Source of the DNA: Massilia sp. YIM B02443
GTDB lineage: Bacteria; Pseudomonadota; Gammaproteobacteria; Burkholderiales; Burkholderiaceae_D
DNA length: 64,000 nt
Reading direction: 5' to 3'
NCBI RefSeq assembly: GCF_030411955.1
Contig: NZ_JASNRA010000001.1
Location: 490,255 to 554,254, forward strand
The position numbers and the translations under genes were made by a program. Every line of letters starts with the position of its first letter. Positions within the stretch are counted from its first letter, which is position 1. Positions 11,389-20,898 of the stretch are shown here, in pieces. The notes below the pieces were generated by a model that was not told the origin of the DNA, did not search any database, and was given only the letters and a program-made list of their open reading frames with translations.

Positions 11389-13032
11389 ATGCCGCTGTTA
11401 CGACTATTCCTGCTGACGCTGATCCTTCTGTCGCCGCTGGCGCCAGGCTGCGCTGCCGAGCCGTCCCTGGCCGCGGCGGCGTCCGCGGCCGCCCAGGCGC
11501 CACCAGCGGCGCCGTTGACGGCCCGTGCCGACTTCACGGTCGCCACGCGCAAGGTGTTCGTGTTCCGCTCGACCTTGGCCGGCCATTCGCCGCAAGAGCG
11601 CCTGGAAGCGGCGCAGCGGCGCCTGGACAAGGCGCTGGCCAAGAACGGTCCGCAGCGCGTCACGCTGCAGGGGATCGCTGAAGGCACGCAGGTGCTGCTC
11701 GATGGTGCGCCGCTGTTCCTGGTGACGCCGGGCGACGTCAACGCGCTGGCCGGCGACACCCCGCACGACGTGGCGCAGGACAGCGCCGAGCGGCTGGGGC
11801 GCGCGTTGCAGGCGCGGCGCGAAGCGAGCGACCCGCGCGTGCTGCTGGAAGCGGCCGCGCTGTGCATCGGCGCCACCGTGGTGTACGGCTTCGTGCTGCG
11901 CGGCCTGATCGCATTGCGCCGCGCCGCCAAGACCCGCTTCGAGCGGCTGTTGAGCCGGCGCCTGGCGCAGCTCAGTTTCCGCAACGTGCGCCTGCTCGAC
12001 GCCCAGCTCTACGTGCGCTTCCTGAGCCAGGTGACGATGGCGGTGGTGTGGGCGCTGCGCCTGCTCGCCACCTACATCTGGATCACCTTCCTGCTGCGCG
12101 AATTCGCCTATACGCGCAGCTGGGGCGAGTGGCTCAAGGGCTACCTGCTCGAAATGGCGGCCGGCATCGGCCAGTCGACGGCGGCGGCGATTCCGGGCTT
12201 GCTGGTGGTGCTGGTGATCGTGGCGCTGGCGCGCATCGTGATGCTGACCGCGGCTTCGGTGTTCAAGCGCGTCGAAAGCGGAGAATTGCAGGTGGGCTGG
12301 CTGGACCAGGACACGGCGGCGCCGACGCGGCGCCTGGTCAACCTGGTGATCGCTTTGTTCGCGCTGGCGATGTCGTATCCCTACCTGCCGGGATCGCACA
12401 CGGCGGCGTTCCAGGGCGTGACGGTGCTGGCCGGCCTGATGGTGTCGATCGGCGCGTCGAGCATCGTGGCCCAGGGCGCGGCCGGCCTGATCCTGATGTA
12501 TACCCGCTCGCTGCGCAAGGGCGAATACGTGAAGGTGGGAGATTCTGAAGGCACGGTGATCGAGCTGGGCATGTTCGAGACGCGCCTGCGCACCGGCCTG
12601 GGCGAAGAGGTCTTGATGCCCAACGCCTGGATACTCGGGAATACCACGCGCAACTACTCGCGCGCGCATCCCGATGGCGTTGCGAAAAGCGGCTTCGTGG
12701 TCGAGACCCGGGTCACGTTCGGCTACGACACGCCTTGGCGCCAGGTGCACGCGCTGCTGGAGCAGGCGGCGCTGGCCACGCCGGGCGTGGTGGCCGAGCC
12801 GCGCCCGTTCGTGGTGCAGACCGCGCTCTCGGATTTCTACGTCGAATACCGGCTGACGGCGTATGCCGACGTGGCCGACCCGCGCGAGCGCGCCGAGGTG
12901 CGCACCGGGCTGCACCAGCAGATCGTCGATGCCTTCGGCGCGCAGGGCGTGAGCCTGACGGCGCCGCACTTCATGCACGTGGCGACGCGCGCCGGATGGT
13001 CGGCGCCGCCCGCAAGCGCGGACAAGGCCTGA
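11389..13032 (+). CDS. MscS-family mechanosensitive ion channel
   Basis: A 547-residue inner-membrane protein. It has an N-terminal signal-like segment (MPLLRLFLLTLILLSPLAPGCAAE), a periplasmic region of about 130 residues, several membrane helices from about residue 150 to 365, and an MscS-like pore and beta domain (GASSIVAQGAAGLILMYTRS, then KGEYVKVGDSEGTVIELG around residues 360-400). Family channels open under osmotic downshock. Cys23 lies in a PGC context and might be lipidated, but the motif is not a clean lipobox. The ATG at 11389 is chosen at the signal segment; a TTG five codons upstream is less likely. Confidence 0.88.
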   Translation: MPLLRLFLLTLILLSPLAPGCAAEPSLAAAASAAAQAPPAAPLTARADFTVATRKVFVFRSTLAGHSPQERLEAAQRRLDKALAKNGPQRVTLQGIAEGTQVLLDGAPLFLVTPGDVNALAGDTPHDVAQDSAERLGRALQARREASDPRVLLEAAALCIGATVVYGFVLRGLIALRRAAKTRFERLLSRRLAQLSFRNVRLLDAQLYVRFLSQVTMAVVWALRLLATYIWITFLLREFAYTRSWGEWLKGYLLEMAAGIGQSTAAAIPGLLVVLVIVALARIVMLTAASVFKRVESGELQVGWLDQDTAAPTRRLVNLVIALFALAMSYPYLPGSHTAAFQGVTVLAGLMVSIGASSIVAQGAAGLILMYTRSLRKGEYVKVGDSEGTVIELGMFETRLRTGLGEEVLMPNAWILGNTTRNYSRAHPDGVAKSGFVVETRVTFGYDTPWRQVHALLEQAALATPGVVAEPRPFVVQTALSDFYVEYRLTAYADVADPRERAEVRTGLHQQIVDAFGAQGVSLTAPHFMHVATRAGWSAPPASADKA

Positions 13033-13044
13033 ACAGAACGGGCA

Positions 13045-13078
13045 TAAAAAAACGGCTGGCACGCGCCAGCCGTTTTTC
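13045..13078. terminator. Bidirectional Rho-independent terminator
   Basis: AAAAAAACGGCTGGC-ACGC-GCCAGCCGTTTTT lies between the convergent mscS and Bug-protein genes, with an A run on one side and a T run on the other. Confidence 0.9.
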
Positions 13079-13094
13079 ATGGATCGGGCAAGGA

Positions 13095-14075
13095 TCAGTC
13101 GACGGTTGCGCCGCTGTCCTTCACGACTTTCGACCACTTCTGGCTTTCGGCCGCCACGAACTTGGCGAAGTTCTCCGGCGAGTCGCCCACGTATTCGGTG
13201 CCGGTGTCGGTCAGCACGCGCTGGAAGTCAGGCTGCTTCATGACCTTCTGCGATTCGGCGTTGATCTTGTCGACGACCGCCTTCGGGGTCTTGGCCGGCA
13301 CGAACAGGCCGTACCAGGCGTACGATTCGATCGCCGGCAGGCCGGCTTCGGCGAAGGTCGGCACGTCCGGCAGCAGCGGCGAGCGCTTGTTGCCCGAGAC
13401 GGCGATCGGCTTCACCTTGCCGCTCTTAATGTGCGGCATGATGGCGATGGTGCTGTCGAACATCATCGGGATGTGGCCGCCCAGCAGGTCCGAAATCGCC
13501 GGCGCCGAGCCCTTGTACGGCACGTGCACCATGTCCAGCTTGGTCACGCTGCGGAACAGTTCACCGGTCAGGTGCTGCGGCGTGCCGTTGCCCGACGAAG
13601 CGTACGAGAACTGGCCCTTCTTCGACTGGATGTGCGCCATCAGCTCCTTCAGGTTCTTGGCCGGCACCGACGGGTGGGCGACCAGCACCAGCGGTGCGCG
13701 CAGCAGGTTGGTGACCGGGATCAGGTCCTTGGCCGGATCGAACGGCATCTTCTTGTACAGGCTCGGGTTGATCACGATCGGTGCGCTCGAGGTGATCAGC
13801 ATGGTCATGCCGTCCGGCTTGGCGCGGGTCACCGCCGCGGTGCCGATGTTGCCGCCGCCGCCGCCGCGGTTATCGATCACGAACGACTGTTTCAGGTTGG
13901 TGGTCAGGCCTTTCGCCAGCGGGCGCGCCGCGATGTCCGACGGGCCGCCGGCCGGCCATGGCACGACCACGGTCACGGTGTTGTCGGGCCAGTTCTGGGC
14001 GAAGGCGCTGGCCGAGAGGACGGTCGCAGCGAAAGCGAAGACGAGGGATTTTCCTTTGGACGGGAAGACTCGCAT
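13095..14075 (-). CDS. Tripartite tricarboxylate transporter substrate-binding protein (Bug family)
   Basis: A 326-residue periplasmic binding protein. The signal peptide is at residues 1-26 (VFAFAATVLSASAFAQ). The family hallmark VVVPWPAGGPSDIAARPLAKGL follows, then DNRGGGGGNIGTAAV and the GTPQHLTGELF and VPYKGSAPAISDLLGG blocks. Bug proteins are very abundant in Burkholderiales and bind small carboxylates or amides. No TctA/TctB membrane partners are adjacent, which is common for these orphan genes, so the ligand is unknown. Confidence 0.93.
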   Translation of the reverse strand: MRVFPSKGKSLVFAFAATVLSASAFAQNWPDNTVTVVVPWPAGGPSDIAARPLAKGLTTNLKQSFVIDNRGGGGGNIGTAAVTRAKPDGMTMLITSSAPIVINPSLYKKMPFDPAKDLIPVTNLLRAPLVLVAHPSVPAKNLKELMAHIQSKKGQFSYASSGNGTPQHLTGELFRSVTKLDMVHVPYKGSAPAISDLLGGHIPMMFDSTIAIMPHIKSGKVKPIAVSGNKRSPLLPDVPTFAEAGLPAIESYAWYGLFVPAKTPKAVVDKINAESQKVMKQPDFQRVLTDTGTEYVGDSPENFAKFVAAESQKWSKVVKDSGATVD

Positions 14076-14177
14076 GGTTGTGTCACCTATATAGTTAAAT
14101 TATTTCGATAACCTGCTGCAAGGATTCTACACGAATGCTCATGCGGATTGCGTACGTAGTAGTACGTTCGACCCGGA

Positions 14178-14708
14178 TCAGCCGGCCGTCTTCTTCGGCG
14201 GGCCGAATTCCATCGACCACACCACGGCGGCGATCTTCCAGCCATTCTCGGTGCGTACCATCTGCCAGCTTTCCTTGCCCCAGTTCTGCCTGTGGCCGTC
14301 GTCGATGAAGCTGTAGTCGAACCACACCTGGGCCACTTCGCCATCGCTGTCGATGCGCACGTTCTCGAAAGTTTCCTCCTTCCGGGTGCTGCTCTTGGCG
14401 ATGCCTTCGATGAAGGTGCGCGGGTTGCCGTTGAAGTACTTGCTTGGGCGCGGCAGCTTGGGGTCTGGGCGAGTGGCGTAGAGATGCTCGAGGCTGGCGT
14501 CGGTGGTCACGCCGGACCAGGTGACGTTCCCGTGCAGGAACAGCTGCATGAAGCTGTCCTTGTCCTTGTCGATGATCGCCTTGCGGAAGGTCTCGACGAC
14601 GGCTTCGATCTGCTGGCGATCCTGGGCCGGCGTCGGCGTGGCGGCGTCCGATGGGGCGGACAGGAACAGGCCGAAGGCCAGGCATGCTGCGGCGAATATC
14701 GTTTTCAT
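14178..14708 (-). CDS. Secreted NTF2-like (SnoaL-type) protein
   Basis: A 176-residue protein with a clear Sec signal peptide (MKTIFAAACLAFGLFLSAPSDAA). The cone-shaped NTF2-like fold is suggested by the start of the mature part (DRQQIEAVVETFRKAIIDKD) and by the closing strands (VAQVWFDYSFIDDGH and TENGWKIAAVVWSMEF). Such domains may be enzymes or ligand binders. No catalytic residues can be assigned here. It stands alone, with about 100 bp to the neighbour on each side. Confidence 0.75.
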   Translation of the reverse strand: MKTIFAAACLAFGLFLSAPSDAATPTPAQDRQQIEAVVETFRKAIIDKDKDSFMQLFLHGNVTWSGVTTDASLEHLYATRPDPKLPRPSKYFNGNPRTFIEGIAKSSTRKEETFENVRIDSDGEVAQVWFDYSFIDDGHRQNWGKESWQMVRTENGWKIAAVVWSMEFGPPKKTAG

Positions 14709-14780
14709 CGTTTCTCCGTGAGTGAAACCGATGAGTATAGGCAGGGAACGTGCTGTCGAATCTCGCCGATTGTCACGCCG

Positions 14781-15416
14781 TCAGCGCGGCGCGGTTTCCC
14801 AGGTCACCTCTGGCGTCCATCCGGTGGCGAGCAGCGTCGCATGCAGCACGCCGGCGGCGTTTTCGCGCGCCGTGGCCAGCAGCGCCGGCTGGCTGCAGGC
14901 CGCCTGCACCGAGGCCTGCGCGGTGGCCAGCGCCTTGTCCATGGCGCCGGTGCGGGTCTTTGCGTCGGGGATGATGGTCTGCAGTCCCTGTTCGGTGACG
15001 GCGTAGAAGTAGGAGCCGCCTTTCTCGCGCGCCTCGTGGTTGAGGCGCGCCTGCAGCGGCGCCGGCTGCGGCAGCACCACCGTCAGGGTACGCGCGCTGT
15101 TGTCGATGTTCTCGTAGCGCGCCTGGCGCAGGTCGGTCGCAACCGTGCAGTCGCCGCGCGCGACCAGCAGCACGCGGGTCGAGCCGAGCGGCACTTCGCG
15201 CCGGGTCCAGGGGATGTCGACGGCGTTGGGCTGGGTGAACTCGATGATGTCGGCATAGTTCATCTTGAGCGAGACCAGGTGGCCCATTTTCTCGAGCGAG
15301 ATCAGCGGCGGCGGCGGGGCCGGTGGCTGCGGGGCGGGGCGCTGGATGAAGGCGTAGATGATGACGAAGGCGACCAGGCCGACGAGCACGAAGGGGAGGC
15401 GGAAGGGCTGTTTCAT
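14781..15416 (-). CDS. DUF4230-like membrane-anchored protein
   Basis: A 211-residue protein with one N-terminal membrane segment (LPFVLVGLVAFVIIYAFI), a Pro-rich linker (RPAPQPPAPPPP) and a soluble domain outside the membrane. The pattern LEKMGHLVSLKMNYADII ... VLLVARGDCTVATDL resembles DUF4230 proteins; the family call is from memory of this pattern. It lies 40 bp downstream of the larger Hsp70 gene on the same strand and could be the last gene of that operon. Two Cys residues, in GDCTVA and QAACSQ, might pair. Confidence 0.65.
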   Translation of the reverse strand: MKQPFRLPFVLVGLVAFVIIYAFIQRPAPQPPAPPPPLISLEKMGHLVSLKMNYADIIEFTQPNAVDIPWTRREVPLGSTRVLLVARGDCTVATDLRQARYENIDNSARTLTVVLPQPAPLQARLNHEAREKGGSYFYAVTEQGLQTIIPDAKTRTGAMDKALATAQASVQAACSQPALLATARENAAGVLHATLLATGWTPEVTWETAPR

Positions 15417-15456
15417 GGGTGCAGGTGGTGACGCATCGGTGATGATGTGGGAGTTC

Positions 15457-18294
15457 TTAACGTAACAATTTCAAACCCGGCGGCAGGGCATCGCCCAGCA
15501 GGCGCGTCTCGACCGCCTGGTCCAGTTCCACCACCTCGCGCACCATCGCCGTCCACGCCTGCGGCGCGCCGCTCGCGGCCAGGCGCCGTAGTACATCGGC
15601 GCGCACCGCCTCGCCGATGTCGCGCGAGCGGTCGCCCGTCATGCGCGCGATGTGGGCGGCGGCGAAGCCGGCCGGTTCGATCTTGCGCCAGTCGAGTTGC
15701 ATCAGCGTTTGCAGCCAGCCTTCGGCCACCTCGGGCGGCGCCACTTCGTGCGCGCTCGACTGGAACGACTGGCGCGCCCCGACCCGGCCCAGCGCCCACA
15801 GGTAGCGTCCATAGCGCGCCATGGCGCGCGCGTCCGGCTTGCCGGCGCTGCCGATCTGCGTGATTTGGCCCAGCAGCCATTCCCCGATCTCGGCCTTGTA
15901 GGCCGACGGGATGCGTTCCAGCGAGGCGCCCACGCGCAGCATGTCTTCCTCGCTGCCGTCGACCAGCGTGACCGGCCGCCGGCCGCGTTCGGATTCGTCG
16001 GCCTGCAGGTTGAAGGCGAAATCGTCCAGCAGCCGCAGTTGCGCTTCGGTGGACAGGCCACCGGCCACGCGCCGCCACAGCGTCCACCATTCGGCGCGCA
16101 CCTGGCTGTCCTTGTGCTGCTGCACGCCGCCTTCGAACATCGCCCACAGCTGCTCGATGCGCCACTCGTCGAGCGGGTGGCCGAAGCCGGGACGCAGGCT
16201 GTAGCCGGCCAGGTTGAGCCAGGCGCGTTCGTGTTCGGCCGAGCGGCGCCGGCCCTTGGCGCGCGCCAGCAGGGCGTCGAACAGGCGCCGCAGCAGCGGC
16301 GTGGTCCAGCGCTCGCGTGAACCGAGCAGGTGTTCCAGGCTGGCGCGCAACTGCTTTACTTCCCTGGCGTCGACCTGTTTCGAGCGGGCGCCGAATACGC
16401 GCTCGATCTTCTCGATGGCCGCATCCAACTGAGGCGGCATGACTTCATCCTCGCCTTCATCGACGTCGGCCTGGTCGCGCAGCTGGAAGGCCAGCTGCCA
16501 GCGCTGGCCGCCATTCTCGGCGACGCAGTGCACGTCGAGCGAGCCGACTTCGCTCAGCATCGCCACCAGCTGCACCGGGATTTCTGCCGGAGTGTCGCCC
16601 TTGGCGGTGCCACGCGCGGCGCGCAGCACGGTGGCGATGGTCGGCAGGCGCACCACCTCGGCCGCATCGAGTTCGACCAGGTCGCCGGCTTGCGGCGCGG
16701 CGCCGGCGTCGGCCACCGTCGAGACCAGGTGGAAGCGCACCGGCCGCCCCACGCGCAGCGCGAAGCTGCGCCCGGCCAGCGCGACCTCGATCGCCGCCGG
16801 CGTGCCGCGCGGGAGCAGGCAGACGGTGGACAGCTTGTCGCCGCGGCCTTCGTCCAGCAGCAGGTAGTAGCTGCGTGCGGCGCCGCTGGCGATGCTCGGC
16901 GCCAGGCCCTGGCGCGCCAGCGCGTAGGCGACGCCGCCACGGGCGACGGCGACGTCCGGATTTTCGTTGTGCAGAATGCGCAGCGGCGCGCCGCGCCAGC
17001 CGGCCAGGGTGTCGGCCAGGCGCCGCGCCAGCGCTGCGCCGCGGAACACGCCGCCGTTGAGCAGCAGCGTGTCGGGCACCGGGATCACGTTGCCGTCCGC
17101 GATGCCGAGCGCTTCGCGCGCTGCTGCTGCATGCTGGCGCAGGAAGCCGGCCAGGTGGCGCGTAACGGCGGCATCGCTCGCATACGGCAAGCCGAATTCG
17201 ACGATGCCGGCGCGCGCGCGGCGTGCTTCCTCGCGTTCGGGATTCAATGGGAAGAAGCCGTCCAGCACGATGCGCTCGATGTCCTCGCGCCGCAGATCGG
17301 CCTTGCGGCTGGCGCCGATCAGGCGGCTGCCGGCGCCGAGCAGGGTGACGCCGACGCTGTCCGGTCCTTCATCGGCCAGCAGCTGCTCCTTCGCGGCGCG
17401 GCAGCGTTCGGTGAGCTGGGCCAGACGCGCGGCCGACAAACGCGTACGCCCGGCGTCAGTGCCATCCTGCCCCGCCATGCGCGCCTCGATCAGGTGCGCC
17501 AGCGCCAGGTCCATATTGTCGCCACCCAGGATCAGGTGGTTGCCGACGCCGATGCGGGTCAGCACCGGCTCGCCGTCATTGACCTCGACCTTGACCAGGC
17601 TGAAGTCGGTGGTGCCGCCGCCAACGTCGGCGACCAGCACCAGGCGCGCCTCGCCCAGTTCGCAGGCCAGGTTGGCGCGGTAGCGGTACAGCCAGTCGTA
17701 CAGCGCCGCCTGCGGTTCTTCCAGCAGGCGCACGTCCGGCAGTCCGGCCAGTCTGGCCGCCTCCAGCGTCAGCGCGCGGGCGCCTTCGTCGAACGACGCG
17801 GGGACGGTGAGGACGATCTGCTGGCGTTCCAGGGGTTGTTTGGGAAAGCGTTGGTTCCACGCGGCGCGCAGGTGCGCCAGGTAGCTGGCGCTGGCCGCCA
17901 CCGGCGACACCTTGGCGACGTCGCCGTCGGCGCCCCAGGGCAGGATCGGCGCCATGCGGTCGACGCCCTGGTGCGACAGCCAGCTCTTGGCGCTGGCGAC
18001 CAGGCGTCCCGGCGTGGCGGCGCCGAGCAGGCGCGCCAGGCGGCCGACGGCGACGCGTTCGACGCCGGCGACGTCAGGCGCATTCCACGGCAGTTGCAGC
18101 TCGCCGGGCGCCAGCTCGCCGTCGGCCGGGTGGTAGCGCATCGACGGCAGCAGCGGGGCGCCGGTCACTTCGCCGGGCGCCACCAGCTGTTCGATCGAGA
18201 ACAGCTCGATCGCGCCCGGACCATCCTGGCCGGGCGCGGCATAGGCCAGCACCGTGTTGGTGGTGCCGAGGTCGATGCCGACTAAGGTGGTCAC
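15457..18294 (-). CDS. Large Hsp70-family protein with a long helical C-terminal domain
   Basis: A 945-residue protein. The first 390 residues or so are an Hsp70/actin-type ATPase domain (VGIDLGTTNTVLAYA, then VLVADVGGGTTDFSLVKV and GGDNMDLALAHL). The next region is a degenerate substrate-binding-like beta domain, and from about residue 610 to the end there is a long mostly helical part (DAAIEKIERVFGARSKQVDA, ERAWLNLAGYSLRPGFGHPL) not found in DnaK. Its start overlaps the stop of the preceding Hsp70 gene by 4 bp, so the two are translationally coupled. The client proteins are unknown. It belongs with uncharacterised Hsp70-family (HscC-like) proteins, not with the housekeeping DnaK. Confidence 0.88.
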   Translation of the reverse strand: MTTLVGIDLGTTNTVLAYAAPGQDGPGAIELFSIEQLVAPGEVTGAPLLPSMRYHPADGELAPGELQLPWNAPDVAGVERVAVGRLARLLGAATPGRLVASAKSWLSHQGVDRMAPILPWGADGDVAKVSPVAASASYLAHLRAAWNQRFPKQPLERQQIVLTVPASFDEGARALTLEAARLAGLPDVRLLEEPQAALYDWLYRYRANLACELGEARLVLVADVGGGTTDFSLVKVEVNDGEPVLTRIGVGNHLILGGDNMDLALAHLIEARMAGQDGTDAGRTRLSAARLAQLTERCRAAKEQLLADEGPDSVGVTLLGAGSRLIGASRKADLRREDIERIVLDGFFPLNPEREEARRARAGIVEFGLPYASDAAVTRHLAGFLRQHAAAAREALGIADGNVIPVPDTLLLNGGVFRGAALARRLADTLAGWRGAPLRILHNENPDVAVARGGVAYALARQGLAPSIASGAARSYYLLLDEGRGDKLSTVCLLPRGTPAAIEVALAGRSFALRVGRPVRFHLVSTVADAGAAPQAGDLVELDAAEVVRLPTIATVLRAARGTAKGDTPAEIPVQLVAMLSEVGSLDVHCVAENGGQRWQLAFQLRDQADVDEGEDEVMPPQLDAAIEKIERVFGARSKQVDAREVKQLRASLEHLLGSRERWTTPLLRRLFDALLARAKGRRRSAEHERAWLNLAGYSLRPGFGHPLDEWRIEQLWAMFEGGVQQHKDSQVRAEWWTLWRRVAGGLSTEAQLRLLDDFAFNLQADESERGRRPVTLVDGSEEDMLRVGASLERIPSAYKAEIGEWLLGQITQIGSAGKPDARAMARYGRYLWALGRVGARQSFQSSAHEVAPPEVAEGWLQTLMQLDWRKIEPAGFAAAHIARMTGDRSRDIGEAVRADVLRRLAASGAPQAWTAMVREVVELDQAVETRLLGDALPPGLKLLR

Positions 18295-20147
18295 TGGGCG
18301 TCGGGCGCGCTGCGAACGTCGAACTCGACTTTCCAGCGCTGGCCGTCACGCGCCACCGCCGCCAGTTCCAGCGTGCCGGCATCGGTTGCCAATGCGTGCA
18401 GTTTCACCTGCACGACGTCGCCGGCAACACGGCCCTCGGGCGACAGCGTGGCCTGGATCTCGTTCATTTCCTGCAGCTCGTCCGGGCCCCAGAATTCGAG
18501 CACTTCGCCGATGCGATCCTGGCGGCGCACGGTCGAACCGAAGAAGCGGAAGGTGACCGGCTCGCCGACCACCAGGCCGAATTCCTGGCCCGGCAGTTCG
18601 AGTTCGCTGCCTTCTTCCATGCCGAACGGCGCCACGCACAGCGCTTCCAGCGGCGGCTCCATGCCGGGAATGGCCGGCATCGACGACTCCACGCCGACGT
18701 AGTACGAACGCGCCGTGCCGCCGCGGATGCGCACGCCGCCGCCACGGCGGGCGTAGCTGAAGTAGGCTGCGCCGCGCGCCACCGCCAGATCGAGGTCGGC
18801 GCCTTCCAGCATGCGCGCCGGTTCCGCGCCTTCCATGTACAGCCAGTCGTTGATGGTGTCCATCACGCGCTGGGCCAGGATGCCGGACTTGAACACGCCG
18901 CCGTTGAACAGCACCGCGCTCGGATGCAGGAAGGTATGTTCCGCATTCACGCGGCCCGCGAAACCTTCCAGTTCGGCGGTGGCGCCGGCCTGGCGCGCCA
19001 GGAAGGCGGCCAGGTGGCGCGTGATCGCCGCGTCCTGGGCATACGGCAGGCCGAGTTGGGTCAGGCCGGCGCGGGCGCGCACGGCAGGACGGGCGCTGGC
19101 TTCGACGCGCGGGAAGAATCCGTCGGTGATGAAGGCGGTGACTTCCTCGCGTGTGAGTTCGGTGCGGATCGAGCCGCCGATCAGCTTCGAGCCGCGGCTC
19201 GGCACCACGATCGGATGCGTGGTGGCGTTCGGGTTGGCCAGCAGTTCTTCCTTGGCGCTGCGGCAGCCGTAGGTGAGGGCGCGCATCTGCCAGGCATCGA
19301 GCTGGGTGCCGTTGGCCGCCAGTTTGCGGGCCACGAAGTGCGCCAGCGCCAGGTCCATGTTGTCGCCGCCCAGCAGGATGTGGTCGCCCACCGCGATGCG
19401 GTGAGGTTCCAGCTTGCCGTCGCGTTCGAGGATTGCAATCAGCGAGAAGTCGCTGGTGCCGCCGCCGACGTCGACCACCAGGATGATGTCGCCCGGCTGC
19501 ACTTGCTTGCGCCAGCGGCCGTTGCTGCCCTGGATCCAGCTGTACAGGGCCGCTTGCGGCTCTTCCAGCAGGGTCGGGGCGAAGCCGGCCTGGCGCGCGG
19601 CTTCCGCGGTCAGCTCGCGCGCGCCCGGATCGAACGAAGCGGGAATGGTAACTGTCACCGATTGCTGGTCGAACGGCGCTTCGGGGTGCGCGGCGTTCCA
19701 GGCCTGGCGCAGGTGTTCCAGGTAGCGGGTCGATGCCGCCAGCGGCGACACGCGCGTGACTTCTTCCGGCGCATCCTGTGGCAGGATCGCGGCGCGGCGG
19801 TCGACGCCCGGGTGGCACAGCCAGCTCTTGGCCGACGACACCAGGCGGATCGGAGTGGTGGCGCCGCGGCTGCGCGCCATCTCGCCGGCAATCGCGCTGT
19901 CCGGGCTTTCGTTCCAGGGCAGGGCGCGCTCGCCAGGCGGCAGTTCGTCCGGGTGCGGCAGGTACAGGAAGGACGGCAGCAGCGGTAGCGCTTCGACAGC
20001 GCCGGGTGCGGTCAATTGCGGGATCGGCAGCACCGCTTCGACGGCCTTTTCGCCGTCGCTGGCCTGCAGGTCGACATAGGACAGGGCGCTGTGGGTAGTG
20101 CCCAGGTCGATGCCGATGGCGTAACGTGCGCTAGTCTGGTCGCTCAC
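18291..20147 (-). CDS. Hsp70-family protein (non-DnaK)
   Basis: A 618-residue protein with an Hsp70-type ATPase domain (YAIGIDLGTTHSALSYVDL, ILVVDVGGGTSDFSLIAI, LLGGDNMDLALAHFV) and a short C-terminal beta region. DnaK's lid and C-terminal EEVD-like tail are missing. The protein carries an insert-rich N-terminal lobe typical of the paired Hsp70s found with DUF2760. It overlaps both neighbours by 4 bp (ATGA junctions), so all three genes are likely made together in a fixed ratio. The pair with the 945-residue Hsp70 suggests a two-subunit chaperone-like complex; this is inference. Confidence 0.88.
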   Translation of the reverse strand: MSDQTSARYAIGIDLGTTHSALSYVDLQASDGEKAVEAVLPIPQLTAPGAVEALPLLPSFLYLPHPDELPPGERALPWNESPDSAIAGEMARSRGATTPIRLVSSAKSWLCHPGVDRRAAILPQDAPEEVTRVSPLAASTRYLEHLRQAWNAAHPEAPFDQQSVTVTIPASFDPGARELTAEAARQAGFAPTLLEEPQAALYSWIQGSNGRWRKQVQPGDIILVVDVGGGTSDFSLIAILERDGKLEPHRIAVGDHILLGGDNMDLALAHFVARKLAANGTQLDAWQMRALTYGCRSAKEELLANPNATTHPIVVPSRGSKLIGGSIRTELTREEVTAFITDGFFPRVEASARPAVRARAGLTQLGLPYAQDAAITRHLAAFLARQAGATAELEGFAGRVNAEHTFLHPSAVLFNGGVFKSGILAQRVMDTINDWLYMEGAEPARMLEGADLDLAVARGAAYFSYARRGGGVRIRGGTARSYYVGVESSMPAIPGMEPPLEALCVAPFGMEEGSELELPGQEFGLVVGEPVTFRFFGSTVRRQDRIGEVLEFWGPDELQEMNEIQATLSPEGRVAGDVVQVKLHALATDAGTLELAAVARDGQRWKVEFDVRSAPDAQ

Positions 20148-20728
20148 AGTTCCACCTCCGCCGGAGCCAGCACGCGCGCGTCGTGGCTCTCGGCCAGCTG
20201 CGGCAGCGTGACTTTCGAGGCGCGCCAGCCGCGGTGCGACAGCGTGCCGGTGAACGGCGCCTTGCCGACCACGTTGCCGGTCAGGCGCACGCTGGCGGCG
20301 TCGAAGCCTTCCTGCAGGGTGACGCGGCTGCCTTCGTTTTCGCTGCGCACCGGCTCGATGGTGAAGTGCTCGCGCAGCACGCGGGCGCAGCCTTCGTGCA
20401 CCACGCGCGCGGCGGCGCCGATGTCGGCGTCGGAGTAGGCGGACAGGTTTTCCTGGGTGAAGTCGATCAGGCGTGCTTCGCGCTGGAACAGGCTCAGCAG
20501 TTGCAAGGCCGCGTCCGGGGTTGGGGCGCGCAGCGGCGCCGGTGCTGGAGTTGGCGCAGGTGCCGGCGTAACGACGGGCGCAGGCGCGGGAGCGGGAGCG
20601 GCGGTCGGGCCGACGCCGTCATCGCGCACGCGCGCGGCGAACTCGGCGTCGCCCAGCGACTTGAACAGGGCGCCGAAGGCGATCGAAAGACGGCTGAAGA
20701 AGCCGGGCAGGTTGTTTGGTGTGGTCAT
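20144..20728 (-). CDS. DUF2760 domain protein, first gene of the Hsp70 operon
   Basis: A 194-residue protein. The N-terminal part (GFFSRLSIAFGALFKSLGDAEFAARV) is followed by a Pro/Ala-rich linker (about residues 43-72) and a C-terminal domain beginning PDAALQLLSLFQREARLIDF and including EDNLSAYSDAD-like and VHEGCARVLREHF segments. This architecture fits DUF2760, a family found next to Hsp70-like genes. There is no signal peptide; a cytoplasmic location is likely. It is promoter-proximal in the three-gene coupled operon. Confidence 0.78.
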   Translation of the reverse strand: MTTPNNLPGFFSRLSIAFGALFKSLGDAEFAARVRDDGVGPTAAPAPAPAPVVTPAPAPTPAPAPLRAPTPDAALQLLSLFQREARLIDFTQENLSAYSDADIGAAARVVHEGCARVLREHFTIEPVRSENEGSRVTLQEGFDAASVRLTGNVVGKAPFTGTLSHRGWRASKVTLPQLAESHDARVLAPAEVEL

Positions 20729-20898
20729 TTGTTGTTGTGCTGAATAGTGCGGATTGGCGGGCGTTCGTGTCGGACAAACGGCGCTTGGTTATCCGGAAAA
20801 TGGCGCATGATACCAGTTAGGGCGAGGTTGGCGCGCTGACAACGGTTGTTGCCGCGATGTTGCCTCGATGTTGGCGGACTGTTGCCTGATCGTTCTTT

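Noticed and set aside
16330..18285. 651-codon frame antisense to the long Hsp70 gene
   Set aside because: Shadow of the Hsp70 frame; no ribosome binding site and no domain.
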